DNA of 64,000 nucleotides from Escarpia spicata (lineage: Eukaryota > Annelida > Polychaeta > Sabellida > Siboglinidae). Below are positions 1 to 10,905 of the stretch, one piece after another. Where the stretch lies: positions 28,769,819-28,833,818 of the forward strand of contig OZ023217.1 in the NCBI GenBank assembly GCA_963995525.1. The letters run 5' to 3'. A program made the position numbers and the translations under genes. The notes under the pieces are model-generated. The model had not been told where the DNA came from and searched no databases. It saw nothing but the letters and a program-made list of their open reading frames with translations. How positions within the stretch are numbered: the first letter of the stretch is position 1; every line of letters starts with the position of its first letter.

Positions 1-775
1 TCAACCGTTTGCATCGTTCTGTCATCCATTTGTTGTTTTTATTTTGTCTCCTGGTTGATTGCTCGATTTCATGGATTTGATTCTCAGAAATGTTCCTGAT
101 GCTCATGATGTCTAGAAACATGTTTTCTGGGTGATCCGCCAAATAATCATGATCATTTGCCACTGCATAAATATTTGCAGGTAGTATAATTTGCAGTATC
201 GGCATTGGCAGCCCATCAGATGATGCACCATAGGTGGCATGATAGTTCACACACTAGTTGTTGAAGAAGGAGGTGTATGCTTCTTTCTGAACAAGATGTT
301 GTAAACGAGGATCAAAGTCCACAAAATCACGAAGATCCCTGCCTCTCCCTATCCCTCTCAGGCATAGCTGTGAAGCTTTCAAGGGGATCCTTTGTATGGC
401 TTGCAGTGATGGAATATCTGCAATTGCTGGGTGCAGGTCTACTTAGTAACAACTTTGTCTTTGGGCAAAACATACCAAGCCAAACAAAACACATTGCACA
501 TGTTTGCAATGCGCGTCAGGCCCTGTGCCTACAGCACACTCACATTGACATTCAAGTACAGCACCTTCCTTGTCCACCACCACATCGATCACATACAACA
601 CACTTTTCTTCATCTCTGCAGCACATGTTGCTAAGGCAAAGTGTCTGTCCCCATCAGCTGCAGCCCGTATGTAATGGATGAACCTTTCACTGTACAGCGC
701 CTTTATCTTGTCTTTGAGTGAAGTGCCGAATGGTGCCAGATATCCATTTAAGGACTCAATAGTTACCCGAGGAAA
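1..775 (-). pseudogene. exon 3: SWIM zinc finger and start of YqaJ domain
   Basis: The exon starts after a pyrimidine-rich TTTAAG acceptor and remains in one frame to the window edge (258 codons) except for TAA at 445-443 and TAG at 256-254. The SWIM finger shows two Cys as CQC, another Cys, then CKH about 14 residues later. About 110 residues downstream comes a segment like the start of YqaJ-family recombination exonucleases (acidic-Gln-x-Thr-Arg-x-Gln, later Trp and basic residues). The catalytic Asp/Glu/Lys residues would lie outside the window. A + strand reading of 277-681 is a shadow of this exon. Confidence 0.7.
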
Positions 776-1204
776 CTTAAAATAAAATAAATAGTGTTAC
801 TCTTTAACTTCACATACATGATATACAGGGTATAAATTTAACTGTTGTATGCAATACATTCAGATTATTAATAATTTTACTGCACATGATAGACATAGTG
901 AATATAACTTACAAATGCTTCAAATGCTGCAACAAGAGCATACTAATGTTTCCACCGGTAGGTGTATGTGTAAATAGGCATCTGTTAGAATGACATAAAT
1001 GTTATTAAGGGTACGATAAATGATGCAAAAAGCATAAGTTTACATCATAAAGTAGATCTACACTGTGAGTGAATTCAAGACTGCCAGTTTGAAATAAAAT
1101 ATCTATCTTAAACTACAAAATGAAGATTAAACTTCTTGACTAATGTAATTCAAAACATGAAAATGGAATGGTCAATGGGATCTAAGGAACATGCGATCAG
1201 ATAC

Positions 1205-1322
1205 CTCCATATCAGCATTCATGTCCTTGTAGTCAGCTCAAGGTGGGGTGACAATTGTGTATGGGTTCTCGTCCTCTTCTGCTTCTATGCCAAAGTTGAG
1301 GTTCCGGTCATAGTGTTCAACC
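1205..1322 (-). pseudogene. exon 2: acidic linker with premature TGA
   Basis: The exon follows a TTTTGAG acceptor and ends at a GAG|GTATCT donor, 118 bases, entering in phase 2 and leaving in phase 0. It encodes an acidic stretch (EAEEDENPY) with no known domain. One in-frame TGA at 1240-1238 interrupts it. The frame stays open on both sides of that codon up to a good donor, so I read it as a nonsense mutation, probably CGA to TGA, and not as the real end. Confidence 0.6.
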
Positions 1323-1722
1323 CTCAAAACAAATGTACAAAATATAAAAAATAAATATACACTGAACTTCTGAAGTAGATTTTGGCACTGTGAGATCAAT
1401 GGACATATGTCGCATATACAAAATGAGCTTTACAATCAAGTTGTAAGCTGAATATGTAAAGCTATCCGTGGTTATATAGTGGACCTATCATGTAAATCAA
1501 CACTGAAATCATGTTAATTAATGTTGTGTCCCGTCAACAATACATTAATTTAATTAACTGAATGCACAAGTATTCAACTGCAACAACAAAAACAGGTTGA
1601 ATTAATGTGCACACAAAGCTACAATGAGAACATAATCGATTTCCGGTTTTTTCTCTCTTCATTTTGACAGATCCATGACACTGTGACCTGATGCAAAAAA
1701 GACCTATTTATCGCTCACTCAC

Positions 1723-1829
1723 CTCTTCACAAGATCCGTTTTTCCCCCGGTTCTTTTCACCTTCTGTGTTAGAAGTTCCTTTTTCAAATCCTTTAATGTC
1801 CAAGAACCATAATCCCTTGATTTAGCCAT
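1723..1829 (-). pseudogene. exon 1: SAP motif
   Basis: The exon begins at an ATG and encodes 35 codons plus two bases, ending at a GTGAGT donor (1722-1721). The residues WTLKDLKKELL followed by a Gly-Gly-Lys turn and DLVKR match the helix-turn-helix pattern of SAP motifs, which bind AT-rich DNA. The next exon supplies the third base of the split codon. Function is inferred from the motif only. Confidence 0.7.
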
Positions 1830-2107
1830 GTTATATGCTGGAATACAATTACTATAATATCAAGCAAAACACTTATCACCGAAAAAATTTCTCTCTCCCA
1901 AATGTAAGTATAAGCACTGCTGCCCCCTCACGAATGGCCGGGGCAAGCCTTCTCGAGTCTCCCATTGATTTAAGTTTTTCACCATATCTTTGAGACAGCC
2001 TGAAAACATATTAAATACATGGTAGCTAGAAGAATTATTACAAACTTAAATTGTGTGTCAAAGTGGGTTGTAACGATAACTGTATTTATCATGAATGGAA
2101 ACACTTA

Positions 2108-2456
2108 GTTTTCATGAGTGCAGTGGTGCAGTGGTGCAGTGGTGCAGTGGTGCAGTGGTTAGAGCATCAGACACCCAATCGAGAGAACTCGGGTTTGAAT
2201 GTGTCGAACCTTGGGCAAGTTCGTTTCTCTATGTTGCTCCAGTTCATTTAGCTGTATGAATGAGTACCTGGCTATAGACAGCGGTGAATATTTGTGTAGG
2301 AATAGTATTTGCTCATTAATTGAAGTGTGGCTGGATGCTTCCTAGGGAAGTCAAGATGGTGTTTGATTGAACAAGTCTGTCAGGGAGTAAAGTGGGAAGC
2401 ACTTTGAGTAGTCCCGAGGACTGGATATTGTACTATATAAGAACTTACCTTTATTA
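2108..2456 (+). repeat. tRNA-derived SINE, full-length-like copy
   Basis: The head has Pol III box-like sequences (TGGTTAGAGCATC near 2156 and GGGTTTGAAT near 2191). The body includes a region that in three copies reads ...GAATGAGTACCTGGCTATAGACAG..., and the tail is CTATATAAGAACTTACCTTTATTA. Other copies, both on the minus strand, lie at 42602-42850 and 57075-57366. A 9-base motif built on TGCAGTGG is repeated about five times at the 5' end (2118-2161), an expansion not seen in the other copies. Confidence 0.8.
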
Positions 2457-2936
2457 CGTTACAATATGAATGATACACCACCTAATAATAGTCCTCCCAC
2501 ATTTTAAACGAATTATTGGTTTGTCATAGACAAGCTCTTATAGTATTGACATAAGCTTAGTTGCTCATGTCTGTATTATGTCTACGTTCTTTCTTCTGAT
2601 ACATACACATATAGCAGGCCCAGAGGCTGGGAGGATGCAGGTATAATAATTAATATTTTTGTGTCATAATGTGTCTATCTTAGTCACATGGTTTGATTAC
2701 GATATTTAATGAGATAGATAATTGCTTTCTAAATCCTATCCATAGCATCCTGCATAACACTATTATTCTTACAAAATATTTCTTTATGAAACTATTCTGT
2801 TGCAAACACCATGGCAGTATCTTGTGTGTCTATTAAATGGTAAGCTCATCACCTAATATGCACTTTTATTGTTGTATTTGTTTACCCAATGTATTGGAAA
2901 ACCAAACTCTTGTTAAATTGACACAAATGCATCACT
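2457..2936. other. no gene seen
   Basis: AT-rich DNA with no open frame or repeat that I can classify. Confidence 0.5.
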
Positions 2937-3032
2937 CCTACGATAGAGGATGTCACCAGCGACTTAAATGGTGCGCACGTGTTCTCCAAACTTGACCTCA
3001 ATCAAGGTTATAACCAGGTCATGTTGGACTAG
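2937..3032 (+). mobile_element. Ty3/Gypsy reverse transcriptase fragment
   Basis: Thirty-one codons ending in TAG encode PTIEDV...FSKLDLNQGYNQV, the conserved RT block that surrounds the FSKLDL-x-x-GY motif of Gypsy LTR retrotransposons. Nothing recognisable flanks it: no LTR, no YxDD box and no integrase. It is a short relic. Identification rests on this single but characteristic motif. Confidence 0.75.
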
Positions 3033-3723
3033 TCTTCACATGTAGCACATTAGTATTTTTTAACTATATATCGTATGATGTTATTTATTTATTTGCATTA
3101 AGTTAACCATTGTAAAGCACCCCAGAACAATTATTTGGATGGGATGCTATATAAGAAATAAATTATTAGTATTATTCAAGCTACATCACAACGTTCAGGA
3201 CACAGGCTTGACTACGACACTACAAAAGGCTGCTGCGCGTCAGAGATATTCCAAAATGCGGTGTGGGAAGCTGATCAGTAGAAAAATGCTATATTGTTCT
3301 ATTAATTAATATTTATATTTTAATTGATTGATATTGTGTCCCGTCAACAAACAGTTTAACTTTTGTAGCTGAGCTTCCAGCTTACATTTGCTAGATTAAA
3401 CATATGTGCAACACATTAATGATCAAAATATAATTTAATTAACCAAATTTCCCTGAAAAGTATGCTAATCTATGCAAATTATGCCAATACAACTGAGTAA
3501 AATATTACTTTTTTACATATTTGAAAAGAAGGACTACAAATCTATCACTGTGCCAAATTTAATTGATAAACACTATAGTTTTAATAAAAATAATAAGATA
3601 ACTTCTGTTGCGCTTTAATCCTTGTAAACCAAGCTCAGAGGCACATCAAAACAAAAGTATTGGTCAATCTCAAAATCCATAAGTAGAATTCCAGTTGTCA
3701 ACAGATGGGTCACTCAAGGCACT
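3033..3723. other. repeat-derived AT-rich spacer
   Basis: Around 3110-3170 lies a SINE-like tail (GATGCTATATAAGAAATAAATTATT). Around 3330-3350 the string TATTGTGTCCCGTCAACAA also occurs at 1522-1541, so both are parts of an unnamed repeat. There is no gene. Confidence 0.4.
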
Positions 3724-4135
3724 AGTGAGCTACGGTGGATAAGCAAGGTTGTAAAGATAAGTTTTTAAATGACGATAGAATTTTGTAATATTTTCAACTG
3801 ATCTAACACTAAGAGGGAGCATATTCCAAAGAGTTGGTGCAGCAACAAAAAAAGCCCTAGTTCGAATGTTATTGTTTAATCTAGGAACAAAATGTAAGTC
3901 AGAACTAGATGATCGAAGCTGGATAGGTTTTCTTACAGGAGTAAGCAACGAATGCAAATAAGACGGTTGCTTACTGGACAGTGCCTGGTATATATATAAT
4001 GGTAGAGATCTTAAATATTATACGATAGCGTACAGGAAACCAATGCAACGACTTCAAAAGTGGCACAGAGCGACAACAAAGTGGAGATCATGTAACTACT
4101 CTTGCTAGACAATTTTGAACACGCTATTGTTTAAT
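3724..4135 (-). mobile_element. CR1/jockey-group LINE, C-terminal fragment
   Basis: Minus-strand translation gives two blocks typical of the region after the reverse transcriptase. The first, near 4130-3990, reads RVQNCLARVV...LKSLHWFPVRYRIIFK. The second, 3957-3730, contains TRAFFVAAPTLWNMLPLSVR. A frame change separates them. The element is truncated at the 5' side and lacks the RT domain. Related C-terminal pieces occur at 42850-43130. Confidence 0.8.
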
Positions 4136-5439
4136 TGCTTAGCATGCAGCAATTAAAAAACAGCCTTAAAAATCTACCGAATGGGCGGAGCTTAACGTGT
4201 AAACATTTACATGTAGAGCCTGCCAACCTCCTCTGGTCATAGACACAGAGTTAGACTCACAGACATAGTCATAGTGACATAGTCGACATCACATAGCTAG
4301 ACTAGACTCGAGATAGCCATGGCATATGATCATCATGTCATAACTTACTAGTTAACTTAGTTAAGCGTCCGCGATTTCAATCCAGTCGAGTTTAAATAAA
4401 AAAAAGTGCGTGGAAAAGCTGTCAATATAAAACAAATCAGTTGGTTATCATCATATTATTAAACGCATCAGACTGCGTCTCTGGGTGTAGTGATTCCGTT
4501 TGCAAGTTTTGGCTTTTGCCTTGCCTTGACCTTGACCTGGGCTTTTCGCGCTTTAATTGTTTTGCGTTTAATTTCAAACAAGACATGGTGACATAAAATA
4601 AAATATTCACAATAGTTAATGATTTGTGCTTATTAAATACATAGTATTATCCACATACATACCTTATAATTGATCACTTTAGCGCACAAATATTAGAAAA
4701 GTAGAAAATCACCAGAACGCATCAAAATTGACGCCACGTCTTCTCTTCTTTGCGAGCACGAGCCACCGGTGTCTCCCTCTATGGGAATTATAGTACACTA
4801 TATGGCTCAAAACGTGTGCAGTCACGCTGTGTAACTTTAAAGGTCCTAAGATATTTCACAAGATTGCCATCCAAAGCTGTACGCTCCAGATGGGACGTGG
4901 ATTAGGAAGCCTTTGGCTTATCGATCGAGAGTCAAACAATTGTCCTCCCTTATTCGATATTAAAATTTTATCAACTCTCTTTTTGAAGTTAAATAGTCAC
5001 AAATAAAAATAATTTGGTTAAGACACCAGGCTTCATCCTCACTGAAACGTAATGTTTTTTTAGTCCTTTGATTAATAATTACTTACAGGGTTGTTTGATT
5101 TCTGCCGGGCAGAAACGGCAACAACAGGAAATACATGCCATTGATAGACAAACATGTTCTTTTTATAGAAAACGTCAGTTTCTTTCTGTACCTGTCTACG
5201 TATGATAACCATTTGTCCGCCCTGCTCACAATAAACATCACTGCCACTTAACTTGTGGATTATTATTATTATTATAAAACTGCTCTGCAACTGCTTGGTG
5301 GACAGTTAATTAGTGGCTCAAGTTCAAATACATCAGGACGTTTTTCACACCTGCATGGTAGTTTAGGCTCAGTAGTGTGCTGGCAGCCACTAAACCTATA
5401 GGCTTATGTGAAAAGGATATTTGGCAGAAGAACTAACTT
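4136..5439. other. no gene seen
   Basis: No coding exon or classifiable repeat was found on either strand. The open frame at 5072-5290 (minus) is low complexity at its start (poly-Ile from an ATT repeat near 5260) and resembles nothing I know. Confidence 0.45.
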
Positions 5440-6341
5440 CAAAGCACCATTGCATCCATTTAGCCAGGCAGCAGTCACACTGTCAGAGTGTCTGCTGCTA
5501 TGTTTGTACATATAGGCTTAACGATCCCAATACACCAATCTGTTGGCACAATGTCAGATAATAGAACTAGGTTAAACATCTTAACAATAACTATAATTAG
5601 TTCCGTGGGGCTGTTTTTAAGTATTCAGTTATAACATTATCAATACCACATGCCTTTTTGTTTTTTGAGTTTTTTGATTTGCATTAGTATGTCATCTTGT
5701 GTGAATGGTCTGTTTATGTGTAATGGCCCCCAAAAAGGATCCCCAAACTGGAAAATTTTCACATTTTGCCTTTTATTAAAAACAATTTCAGTAACTTTTT
5801 ATCTATTTTTTCATCAACATTAGCCATTATACACAATACATCTGTATTTGATTGAATCATTCTAAGAGCACCAAAGGTCCCCTAAAATGCTAAATTTGCT
5901 AAATAAAATTAATTGTCTACCTCAGAGTAGCTATATTTATAACTTGTTGTGTATTACACTCAGCGGTGGAGCTAAGATTCTCTGCCTGTTATTGTTTGAT
6001 GGAAACTGTGACTTATCTGTAATTGGTCACTGGCAGAAGCTTGTGTCAACAGACAGCATTAAGCCACTAACCCTGTTAAACTGGACATTTGCCTGTAGGT
6101 TTTAAATTGTGTCAAACAGTAAGTCTACCTTTTGCACTCAAATAATCTGTCCTCTTAGTTTTACACATAAAGACATAATCTGACATAACTTGATAAGTTT
6201 TTGTAGCAGTACATTTGTACTTCCAGTGTATCATTGCAACATAACATACACACTGTGTGCCACATTTGAATGTCATGCATGTAATATTTCCATGCAATCC
6301 ATTTGCATATATAATGTAAAACTTCAACAACCGTTTTCTTG
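5440..6341 (-). mobile_element. composite LINE-like repeat, partial copy
   Basis: Minus-strand translation of about 5660-5480 gives an RT segment: NVITEYLK, then MFNLVLLSDIVPTDWCIG, as in RT domains of non-LTR elements. The adjoining non-coding part matches 56270-56660 and 25450-25640 closely. It is a truncated relative of the composite elements at 25235-31512 and 54646-56893. Its left limit is uncertain. Confidence 0.7.

Positions 6342-6369
<28 letters not shown>
6342..6369. repeat. (AT)n microsatellite
   Basis: Pure TA dinucleotides end the composite repeat on this side. Open frames read through it (poly Ile-Tyr) are artefacts. Confidence 0.9.
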
Positions 6370-6372
<3 letters not shown>

Positions 6373-6494
6373 TATTCGGATACTTGACAACATGCACTTA
6401 CATTTCCAGCGATACAAATTTCAGCATGCCGTTATATTAGTACTTATGAGCCATGTATACACATTGTTACATGAATCTGTATGGTGGCTTGCAG

Positions 6495-6685
6495 GAAGCA
6501 AATGCACTATTGTGTGCGCATTGCCTAGTCAGGAGCCGGCTCTCTTGAGTAGCATCATCTCAGACAAAGCGAGGTTGATGAGGGGGGAGAAGGGCTACGT
6601 CGCCGTATACGGCATCATGTGCACAGGCCGTCTGAGCTGGTTCCCCGACACAGCTGGCATCGCGTGTGTTCAACAGTGCAGCTCC
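6495..6685 (+). CDS. coding exon upstream of LNR half, extracellular protein
   Basis: The frame before the GTAAGT donor at 6686 is open from an acceptor-like TTGCAG at 6489-6494 (other possible starts: after TAG at 6528 or CAG at 6532). The ~63 residues contain several Cys and end CVQQCSS. Joined in phase 0 to the exon at 7641, the last Cys becomes the first conserved Cys of an LNR module, which strongly supports both the donor and the frame. The N-terminal part (RGEKGYVAVYGIMC) belongs to no domain I recognise. Whether it belongs to the polycystin-like gene 29 kb downstream is unknown. Confidence 0.65.
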
Positions 6686-7640
6686 GTAAGTGACTTAATT
6701 TTACGCGATCATTAATGATCTGCAATCTGATAGATTTTCTTCGTAAAACTTGTTGTGTAACGTAAACCATATTGTATCAGTTTGTATGTATTCTAAAATC
6801 CTAATCACTCAGCTGTATCTTAATGACGCGCATTAAACATTTGACCATTAAGCCCTGTCAGTTCGAGTAGAATGTTTTGGCGCGAGTACGTTGTAATATG
6901 CCCTATTGCAGGGGCCGGCAACCTTTTTATGAAGGGCAAAATAAATGACTTGGGCTAGGTCAACGGGCCACACATTTATTTATTAATATTGGTTATCACT
7001 AGCCCAATCTTCGTGGCATTCTAGCTCATATCCGTCGAAGCTGAACTTACACAAAACTTTGGTGTTATTATTATTATCAAACATCATGCAATGGTTAATT
7101 TTGAAATATTTCCTATGAAAATGCACATTATTCAAAGTCCGCGTTGTCGTCATGCAACTTACAATTTGACAAAGTGCTCCACGTCCAAGAGAGCTTAATT
7201 GTCGTGTGTGATCATTAAACAAAAATATGTTGACGTATGCTTTTGGTTGCAAGATACACCATACTAAATGTCACTTTGAGTGCCACTGAGCCACATTACA
7301 TTTTGGTGAACAAGCTTCCTGTGCGTTGACGTCTATAATATGGCTGTAAAATAAGAGCAAATGCGTGTTTGTATGCTTGCGTGCGTGCGTGTGTGCGTGC
7401 GTGAGTGCGTGCATGTGCATGCGACCGTTCGAGCGTACGAGCGTTCGTCCCATATACCAAGTTATTACCAACTAGCGTCTTTATGTGGAAACTTGGCACC
7501 ACCATTAAAAAAAAAGGCTTTATGGGTTTGGATCCCCACCGAGCTCTATTAAAACAATCATATATCATAGGTAATTAATTTATGTGTATTACATTTCTTG
7601 AACTTGGAAACGAAACAATACAACGGACATATTTTTGTAG
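6686..7640 (+). other. intron between the two LNR exons
   Basis: It begins GTAAGT and ends TTTTTGTAG. A TGCG/TGTG microsatellite lies at about 7372-7425; open frames of opposite strands through it are artefacts. Nothing else is recognised. Confidence 0.6.
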
Positions 7641-7820
7641 GATTTCATCGGTGACGGATTTTGCGACGCAAGGAACAACCAGCCGTTCTGTAACTGGGAC
7701 GGAGGAGACTGTTGCCCATCCACAGTCAATGGTGGCAGACTGCAGCCGTTTCCGGTCACGTGTACAGACGACTGTTCCTGCAGAGATCCGGACGCCATTG
7801 AGAATAAAAACCTGAACCGC
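7641..7820 (+). CDS. LNR (Lin-12/Notch repeat) exon
   Basis: This 180-base exon, phase 0 at both ends, encodes DFIGDGFCDARNNQPFCNWD followed by GGDCC, the calcium-binding core of an LNR. It then has a Cys-rich tail (VTCTDDCSC). The form IGDGFCD with NN and CNWDGGDCC resembles LNRs of secreted metalloproteases and of many marine-invertebrate extracellular proteins more than those of Notch itself (family knowledge). The first Cys of the module comes from the upstream exon. The acceptor is TTTTTGTAG and the donor GTACGT. The following exon was not found. Confidence 0.85.
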
Positions 7821-8664
7821 GTACGTGCTCACTTCCGGCATCATCATAATATACATACACGGAAGCAGCGTGATATCTGATAAATTCAATGATCAGCCTT
7901 AAATCAATGATCAAGTTGTATATACAATTAGTATGTAGACCTAACGAGATGTTGCATGTTCACGAATATTCTAGTGTCATGGTTTATGTACATACATTTT
8001 TGATAATGGATATTTAAACGAAGAAGAATGCGAACTGCGAATGAACCAATCTATCCATTTATGCCAATTACATGCCTTACGTTTTATGCGAGAATACTAC
8101 ATATATATTCACGAGATAAATTGACATACTCTGAGACTCTGCCACTAAGATTGCATTGATGCTATGATGTGAATAAATTAGGATCATTTCGCTACTGTAG
8201 GCTCCTACCGCCTTAAAAATAAACGATGCTGCGTTTCATAGTGAATAGTCAATGTCTAACACGACCCATGAAAAAAGACCAGAAGGTAGGGCGTGTCAGT
8301 TTATTCCACTATGTCTTAATTTATTTACAACATTAATAACAACCAATGTATTTATGCGAACATGTTCCTGCCTTTGGAATGGACAGGCGAACGAAGGACC
8401 TGCAACTATATACCTAGATTCTGAGAAAATCATCTTGAAAAGTATGTACACACAAAACCGTGGGAAACAGACCCCCGTATGCACATAGAACGGGACCGGA
8501 GCTTCTCCTTATTTTGGCCACGGTACGGGAGACAGGGACACCTTGCACATTGGGCACCATGCACATCGGATGTCATCGGCTCATATATATGGTAGTTGGA
8601 GCTATTCATACAATATGTTGTTCTACATTCAATCGCATACATTGCTGATATATGTGGGCATACC
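7821..8664. other. no gene seen
   Basis: Presumed intron or spacer. Open frames at 8252-8681 have no recognisable domain and sit on both strands of the same DNA. Confidence 0.4.
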
Positions 8665-9945
8665 CATGTTATACAATACAATACAATAACTTTATTGTCT
8701 GTTGGGTTACAGAAAATTTCCTTTAGGCTTGTTCATATAAAATCTTACATATCTATGTATGCAAGTTTAAGATAAGTACTAAGAGCGAGGTTATCACATA
8801 ATATTCATATCACATGCACAATAGGATATAGTGATATATCATATACACATAGATAAGTAAACCACAATAAATAAGTAAACAGGTAAACAAGTAAACCATA
8901 GGAGGAGAATGTCTATCATACAGGTAGTGCTGTAAACAATCAGGCTAATACATGGGGTCAGATTAAATACATTATAAAATGGTAAACATTATAAAATGAT
9001 AAGCATACTATCACATATTGTAATTATGCAATTAAACATATATAATATATATATATATATATATTGCAAGAGATTATTATCAAGTCATAGTCATGCCTAA
9101 ATTGCTAAGATTCATTTACACTTTCACTCTTTTATTATGAGCATTCAGTCCTTAAATTAAATAATAATCCAAATAAAAGAAGAATGGCGTTACCATGAGC
9201 AGACGTCTGGCGCCGGCATTACAAGTTAAAAAAACTGTGGAGCCACGACATATACACTGCAGGACACTAAGGCACAAACAGCACAATAAAAAAATTAATG
9301 CAATCAAAATACTGCTACAGAATACATTCACTTACAATTGAGAATGGACACTGCAGTTGGTATAAAAGATTGTTTAAAGAGATTCTTCCAAGCAAGGGGC
9401 ATCTTATATCGTCGGCCTGACGGAAGCTGCTGGAACTGACCAAAAAGAGGATGGGTGGGGTCGCAAACAATAGTAGTAGCTTTCCTTCTGACATTGTACA
9501 AGTCTTCCAGCGAGTACTGCCCTGACCCAATAATTTTTCCTGCGATTTTGACAATGCGAGACAGCCTACCTTTGTCTTTCATGTTCAGATTACCAAACCA
9601 TACAACCCCATTGAAGGTCAGAACACTCTCTATTAAACTCCTGAACACCATTTCCAAGATTTCTTGGCTCACATCAAAATATATCAATTTCCTTAGAAGG
9701 TAGAGGCGATGGTTTGCCTGTTTTACAATTTGATCAGTGTTATCAGTGAAAGACAGCTTGTTGTCATAAAAAATGCCAAGATATTTAAAACTGGACACAA
9801 CTTCAACAGGTTCATTACTAATCTTGGCAGGAGCAAAAACATCAAAGACTTTCCTGTTGTCGATCACAATTTCTTTCGTTTTGCCAACGTTAAGATGAAG
9901 AAAGCTGTCAGCGCACCATTTCTCCAAAACAGAGATTTGTGAAAA
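8665..9945 (-). mobile_element. L2/Rex1-like LINE, 5'-truncated (copy 1)
   Basis: The frame 9927-9328 encodes the part after the RT YxDD box: MEKWCADSFLHLNVGKTKE, FKYLG, and the C-terminal PTHPLFGQFQQLPSGRRYK...SFIPTAVSILNCK typical of fish and invertebrate L2/Rex1-like elements. The 3' untranslated region runs to an ATACA-type simple tail at 8665-8690 that marks the 3' end on the minus strand. The element is truncated before the RT catalytic box. It is the same family as 39650-41945 and has one 15-base stretch near 9680 missing from that copy. Confidence 0.9.
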
Positions 9946-10084
9946 ATATTCTGCCAGATAATCTTCTTTGCTTGCTTAGAGTTATCGAATAGTGTAATTT
10001 TAGAGCATCAAAGGTAATCTTATGGCCTGATAGTGTTGTTCATATTGCAGCACTTCATTAGTATGGGAGAGTGGGGCATCATGG

Positions 10085-10690
10085 ATTTGGATTAATTAGG
10101 CGAAATATAGCGTATAAGGAAAAGAACTAATAATACCGCTGTACAAAACAATAGTGAGGCCTCATTTAGAATATTGTATACAAGCGTGGAGGCCATATCG
10201 CAAGAAGGACATAGATATGCTAGAAAGAATACAGAGGAGAGTGAATAAAATGATACCAAAACTGAGGGATCTTAGTTATGAAATTCGCCTAAAAGAATGT
10301 GGCTTAACAACACTAGAGACCAGGAGATTGAGAAGAGATCAGATAGAAGTGTTTAAAATAATAAATGGTTATGAAAATATTGATAGAAATATTTGTTTCT
10401 CAGTTAAGAAAGATAGAAGGACTAGAGGATATGAAGTTACATTAGCAAAGGAGCAGTGTGTATTAGATATAAGAAAGTTCAAATTTTTACAAAGGACTAT
10501 AAATGAATGGAACAGATTATCTGCTGATTGTGTTGGTGCTAGTAGCGTGAATATGTTTAAAAATAAAACGACACATACCCCATAAGGGCGGGATACACAT
10601 AGATAAAAGGATTGGACCCTCGATAAGCCAAAAGGCTTCCTTGTCCACCTGCCACCTAGACTTGATTCTCTGGGTGGCAATTTTGTAAAA
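10085..10690 (+). mobile_element. jockey/CR1-group LINE, C-terminal fragment
   Basis: The frame 10154-10585 and its upstream extension encode RPHLEYCIQAWRPYRKKDID, LERIQRRVNKMIP, LSYEIRLKECGLTTLETRR and a C-terminal FKFLQRTINEWN, the conserved C-terminal region of jockey-superclade LINEs. No RT domain is present. The 3' flank contains CCACCTAGACTTG...; no tail is evident. Confidence 0.85.
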
Positions 10691-10763
10691 TCATGCAGGT
10701 ATTTTGTCAGATTCCTCCACTGACCAAAACTGTATAGGGCATAGCATTTTCATTAAATAGAAT

Positions 10764-10905
10764 GTGGTGTGTGTGTGTGTGGTGTGTGTGTGGTGTGAGT
10801 GGTGTGTGTGGTGTGTGTGTGTGTGTGTGTGGGGGGGGGGGGGGGGTTTGTGTGTGCGTGTGCGTGTGAGTGTGCGTGTGAGTGTGCGTGTGCGTGTGTG
10901 TTTGA
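10764..10905. repeat. GT/GTGTGC microsatellite with poly-G core
   Basis: GT-rich simple sequence with a run of 16 or so G residues at about 10831-10847. Open frames on both strands through it encode Val-Cys or His-Thr repeats and are artefacts. Confidence 0.95.

Larger units (their letters stand above)
1..1829 (-). pseudogene. SAP-SWIM-YqaJ family gene, decayed, 3' end cut by window edge
   Basis: This minus-strand gene has three exons, 1829-1723, 1322-1205 and 775 to the window edge, joined in phase 2 and then phase 0 at GT-AG sites. Exon 1 opens with ATG at 1829 and encodes a SAP-type DNA-binding helix pair. Exon 3 carries a SWIM zinc finger of the form CxCxn-C-x-H (CQC...HCKH) and then, near position 1-60, the run QNKNNKWMTERCKRL that resembles the start of a YqaJ-type exonuclease domain. 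Such proteins are multi-copy in many invertebrate genomes and probably travel with transposons (family knowledge; no search run). Three in-frame stops, TGA 1240-1238, TAA 445-443 and TAG 256-254, indicate a dead copy. The flanking reading frame stays open for hundreds of bases apart from these stops, so decay is recent. Introns 776-1204 and 1323-1722 hold nothing else I recognise. Confidence 0.75.
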
